From: an uncultured Leptolyngbyaceae cyanobacterium
GTDB taxonomy: Bacteria; Cyanobacteriota; Cyanobacteriia; Leptolyngbyales; Leptolyngbyaceae
Assembly: GCA_938023035.1 (NCBI GenBank)
Contig: CALIDI010000023.1
Span: 1-64,000 of the forward strand
Direction: 5' to 3'
DNA: 64,000 bases
The first letter of the stretch is position 1, and the number at the start of each line of letters is the position of its first letter. The notes beneath the pieces are model-generated. The model saw only the letters and a list, made by a program, of their open reading frames with translations, did not search any database and had not been told where the DNA came from. Shown here one piece after another: positions 61,559 to 64,000 of this stretch. The position numbers and the translations under genes are program-made.

Positions 61559-62220
61559 CAATGTACCTCCTCCTGCTCCGACACTGACACATAGGTCACG
61601 CGACTAACGGATGATAGGCCCTCGACTTGCATCATCTCATAGAGCGGCTGAATACGGGTTTCGGTATGGTAGTACGCTTCGTCAACTTGGCTATCTTGAG
61701 TGACCTCGGCTAACTCCTTTCTCTCTGATATCTTTGCCTCTGAGCGATCGCAACCCACGCAGGTAGCATGAATTTCTTTCGTCATCAAGGCCTGTCGGAG
61801 GGCATCCTGATCAGGGTAGGGAACTAGCTCAAGCCGTAGATAGTGCTGGCTCAACTGATTGTTGAGTTCCGCAAGTAGGCGTCTGAACGTAGTCGGTGAG
61901 TCGGGGTGAACTGCTTGCGACTCGGCCATGGTCTCTGAGGAGGAAGAGGAAGAGAATGCCACATCGTCCTTTAATACGCCTAACCGCATTACCAGGGAAG
62001 AGCGCACGGCCACTGCATAGAGGGTAATGGCCAGCATTGTTCCCACCAGAGCCTCGGTCAGGGAGACATCAGCAGCTCCTAAAACAGCATACACTAGGGC
62101 GGCGATCGCCCCAAAAATACCGCGAATCACCAAGGCGTGGTAAGGGTTTACCTGAAAAACCAGGATACAGGCTGTCAGCGGCAGAAGAGCCGTAATTCCG
62201 TAGAGATAAAGGTCATTCAT
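61558..62220 (-). CDS. DUF4040 (MrpA C-terminal/MbhD-like) antiporter subunit with long cytosolic tail
   Basis: 220 residues from ATG 62220, overlapping the end of mrpG by 8 nt. The first about 85 are the DUF4040 helices (PLTACILVFQVNPYHALVIR, LVYAVLGAADVSLTEALVGT, AITLYAVAVRSSLVMRLGVL), equivalent to the end of MrpA in other bacteria. The remaining about 130 are soluble, with a serine run and a predicted alpha/beta part (LRLELVPYPDQDALRQALMT, IHATCVGCDRSE), not typical of MrpA. The tail may be regulatory. Confidence 0.85.
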   Translation of the reverse strand: MNDLYLYGITALLPLTACILVFQVNPYHALVIRGIFGAIAALVYAVLGAADVSLTEALVGTMLAITLYAVAVRSSLVMRLGVLKDDVAFSSSSSSETMAESQAVHPDSPTTFRRLLAELNNQLSQHYLRLELVPYPDQDALRQALMTKEIHATCVGCDRSEAKISERKELAEVTQDSQVDEAYYHTETRIQPLYEMMQVEGLSSVSRVTYVSVSEQEEVH

Positions 62221-62512
62221 GGGAGACTTTTCCACGACTCGAACAGTAGGCCAAAACATACCCCAACACCGTATTCCAGATGGCCAGGGAAATGATGGCT
62301 AAAATCAGCAGAGGATACTCACTTGGGATTTTTAATAACAACCCCAAAATAATACTCATCGATCCCAGCGTATCGGCTACGGAGAGACCATGGAGTTTAA
62401 ACAAAACAGAACGATGGCCAATCAGAGGCAGTGTTCCCCAAAACCAAAACAAGATTCCAATACTGATACAGCCATAGCTGAAGATATCACTCATAATTTG
62501 TTGCTGCATCAT
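62213..62512 (-). CDS. mrpG: MrpG/MnhG antiporter subunit
   Basis: 99 residues with three membrane helices. MnhG family marks are LFWFWGTLPLIGHRSVLFKL, HGLSVADTLGSMSIILGLLL and the third helix LLILAIISLAIWNTVLGYVL. Starts at 62512, 62509 and 62494 are possible. It overlaps the mrpF gene by 26 nt at its start and the next gene by 8 nt, showing a tightly packed operon. Confidence 0.9.
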   Translation of the reverse strand: MMQQQIMSDIFSYGCISIGILFWFWGTLPLIGHRSVLFKLHGLSVADTLGSMSIILGLLLKIPSEYPLLILAIISLAIWNTVLGYVLAYCSSRGKVSHE

Positions 62513-62753
62513 TCATGCGCTTAATCAATTGGGCTAATAACATTAGTGCTGCATTGCCGACACTCAGGATAATGACACCAACCACACCAATCATCCAGTC
62601 ATCCCGCAAAACGGCGACAACAAGAATCATAATTGATGTCTTAGTAGCGATGCTGGCAAAGGCCAACAGCTTTTGCCAGATATCATCATCTTGCCAGGCT
62701 TCATAAATTGGTATCAGCAGTGCTAGGAGCATCATGCCTAACACTATATTCAT
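62487..62753 (-). CDS. mrpF: MrpF/MnhF antiporter subunit
   Basis: 88 residues with three helices: NIVLGMMLLALLIPIYEAW, SIATKTSIMILVVAVLRDD and IGVVGVIILSVGNAALMLLA, the size and layout of MnhF. It overlaps mrpE by 4 nt (ATGA). Confidence 0.85.
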   Translation of the reverse strand: MNIVLGMMLLALLIPIYEAWQDDDIWQKLLAFASIATKTSIMILVVAVLRDDWMIGVVGVIILSVGNAALMLLAQLIKRMNDAATNYE

Positions 62754-63139
62754 GACCGTTGCCTCCGTATTACTCGATGAACTTCATACCAGCCATTTTC
62801 GTGATATTTCAAAACAATTGTTTTGGGAGTAAAAGTAATCAAAAATATATCCAAAAAAATTAGCCCAGGAGTGCGTCCAGGTTTAACCCGTTCCATCGTA
62901 ACGGCCTCCTGCGTATGGGGCCGCAGGATTATTTCAACAGCCTCAATGTAGGCCTGGGGAATCGCTACTACAATTTCACCCAAGGCCCGCAGCCAGTCTT
63001 TTAAAGCACCAGGGGTGGTTCTGCTGCGGGGTAGGAGCAGCGCTACGCTCACGCCAATGATTAGATTCGCCAGACTCAAATCAGCCGTAAGTAAAAACCA
63101 GATAGCCAGCCGCAAGATGAGATTGAGATATCCAGTCAT
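62750..63139 (-). CDS. mrpE: MrpE/MnhE antiporter subunit
   Basis: 129 residues from ATG 63139, overlapping the mrpD stop by 4 nt. Two to three N-terminal helices (LILRLAIWFLLTADLSLANL, IIGVSVALLL) precede the MnhE core (LRALGEIVVAIPQAYIEAVE, ILRP, LDIFLITFTPKTIVLKYHEN). It should support assembly of the Mrp complex. Confidence 0.9.
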   Translation of the reverse strand: MTGYLNLILRLAIWFLLTADLSLANLIIGVSVALLLPRSRTTPGALKDWLRALGEIVVAIPQAYIEAVEIILRPHTQEAVTMERVKPGRTPGLIFLDIFLITFTPKTIVLKYHENGWYEVHRVIRRQRS

Positions 63140-64000
63140 ATCCGCACCGTCCAAAAAAGCATCAACAACACCAGACTCATTACCCCGATCAGATGCTCCA
63201 GTCGTTCCAGCCCATGGGGCAGGTGAATATTTGACCGCCGTACCACCAGAAGATAGATGAGCCAGCCCACTACTACGATCGCCATAGCCTTAACCAGATT
63301 CGCCAGGGTATAAGTGTCGTAGTTCCAGGCACTCGCTACCAGCAGGGTAACGCTTAACAGGGTAACTGCCCACCAAAACCCGGCCCCCAATGTCTCCTTG
63401 AAGTCAACTGCCTGCATTCGTTGCTGCGGCAAGAAAATGAATTTAGCGTAGACGATCGCGGTGCCCACGGCAGCCAGAGTCATCATCCCGCTTTGCCAGG
63501 GTAACAAGCTCTTCAGCGTCAGCGCCTTTGCCCCAAAGCCCACCAGCAAAGGTAAGCCAGAGATAGATAAACCCGCGATCGCCAGGGGTAGCCACAGAGT
63601 TATTGGCATTGGCTGCTGCCGAAGCTGCTGAAGGTCACGGCTAGGCAAAGCACCCACTGTCAGAAATAGCGTTGCCTTGGCCAGACCATGGGCCAGGGCA
63701 TAAACGCCGCTGACCTCAGGGGCGACCAAAATCCAACCTAGTTGAGAAACAGTGCTAGAGGCCAAAATTCGTTTTGTATCCGACTCAAAAATGGCGTAGG
63801 TCACCCCCAAAAAGGCTGCTCCTATCCCAAACCAGCGAAAGAGCGGGGGAACCTCCCCAGCCATCAAAGCACACCGCACCAGGGCAAAAACACCTGTTTT
63901 CACCACAACCCCTGAAAGCAGCGCCGATACAGACGTCGCTGCCTGGGAGTGGGTAAATGGTAACCACAGACCCGAGACAAACACGCCTCCCTTCGTCATT
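63136..64000 (-). CDS. mrpD: MrpD/MnhD-type proton-conducting antiporter subunit, C-terminal part (partial)
   Basis: The C-terminal 288 codons of a large membrane protein that continues beyond the window. Proton_antipo_M family marks are LWLPFTHSQAATSVSALLSG then VVKTGVFALVR, SDTKRILASSTVSQLGWILV and ALAHGLAKATLFLTVGAL, with the Lys residues of the proton path. About eight helices are seen. It opens the visible mrpD-E-F-G-DUF4040-B order. The true start and mrpC are not in the window. Confidence 0.93.
   Translation of the reverse strand, partial: MTKGGVFVSGLWLPFTHSQAATSVSALLSGVVVKTGVFALVRCALMAGEVPPLFRWFGIGAAFLGVTYAIFESDTKRILASSTVSQLGWILVAPEVSGVYALAHGLAKATLFLTVGALPSRDLQQLRQQPMPITLWLPLAIAGLSISGLPLLVGFGAKALTLKSLLPWQSGMMTLAAVGTAIVYAKFIFLPQQRMQAVDFKETLGAGFWWAVTLLSVTLLVASAWNYDTYTLANLVKAMAIVVVGWLIYLLVVRRSNIHLPHGLERLEHLIGVMSLVLLMLFWTVRI

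Overview
The window is cyanobacterial chromosome. The evidence is the frequent HIP1-type octamer GCGATCGC in coding and non-coding DNA, the 5' end of psbA (photosystem II D1), an ssl1498-type light-harvesting-like small protein, the cruF/cruG carotenoid genes, a cyanobacterial-type Mrp antiporter operon and two CnfR/PatB-type Fe-S regulators. The CnfR-type genes hint at a diazotroph, and a non-heterocystous, Leptolyngbya-like strain is a weak guess; no nif gene lies in the window. No rRNA or tRNA gene, insertion sequence or phage gene was recognised.

Layout. 1-9 kb: psbA start, a PLD/EF-hand/HhH lipoprotein, queF, ahcY, dps and sulfiredoxin, a Tat-exported SpoIID protein and a GT39-like transferase. 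9.2-13.5 kb: one giant ORF joining a family-2 glycosyltransferase, a TPS (filamentous-haemagglutinin-like) region and a C-terminal CHAT protease. 13.5-21 kb: a CRISPR-like repeat pair, ECF sigma/anti-sigma/TPR genes, dtd, trpB, a DUF2997-like protein, a membrane-anchored GrpE-like protein and a MAPEG protein. 21-29 kb: an exported EndoU-like RNase divergent from a DUF4157 (eCIS/polymorphic-toxin associated) protein, a TPR pair and ssl1498. 30-34 kb: a receiver-histidine kinase, a cytosine-deaminase-like amidohydrolase and a WecG/TagA transferase.

34.6-45.5 kb is an 11-kb run on the minus strand: metzincin-type protease, DUF928-like remnant, TPS exoprotein, exported TPR-CHAT protease (ATGA overlap with the TPS gene), DUF928 protein and CHASE2-GGDEF cyclase. 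With the GT2-TPS-CHAT fusion at 9 kb, this is the strongest candidate for an under-described system: exported CHAT (caspase-like) proteases paired with two-partner-secretion exoproteins and linked to a c-di-GMP enzyme. No TpsB transporter gene is in the window.

46-52 kb: cruF-cruG, small conserved proteins, a class-II glutamine amidotransferase and a coupled cupin/TPR-like pair. 52-59 kb: a segmental duplication carrying two CnfR/PatB-type regulators around a ParB-like gene; each copy has the same repeat element about 0.6 kb upstream, and the two HTH ends are nearly identical in DNA. 59-64 kb: Mrp genes (D-E-F-G-DUF4040-B) running into a CbiG-CobJ fusion; the window ends inside mrpD.

A family of roughly 115-160 bp palindromic, MITE-like repeats (six copies) and two further intergenic repeat families are scattered through the window.
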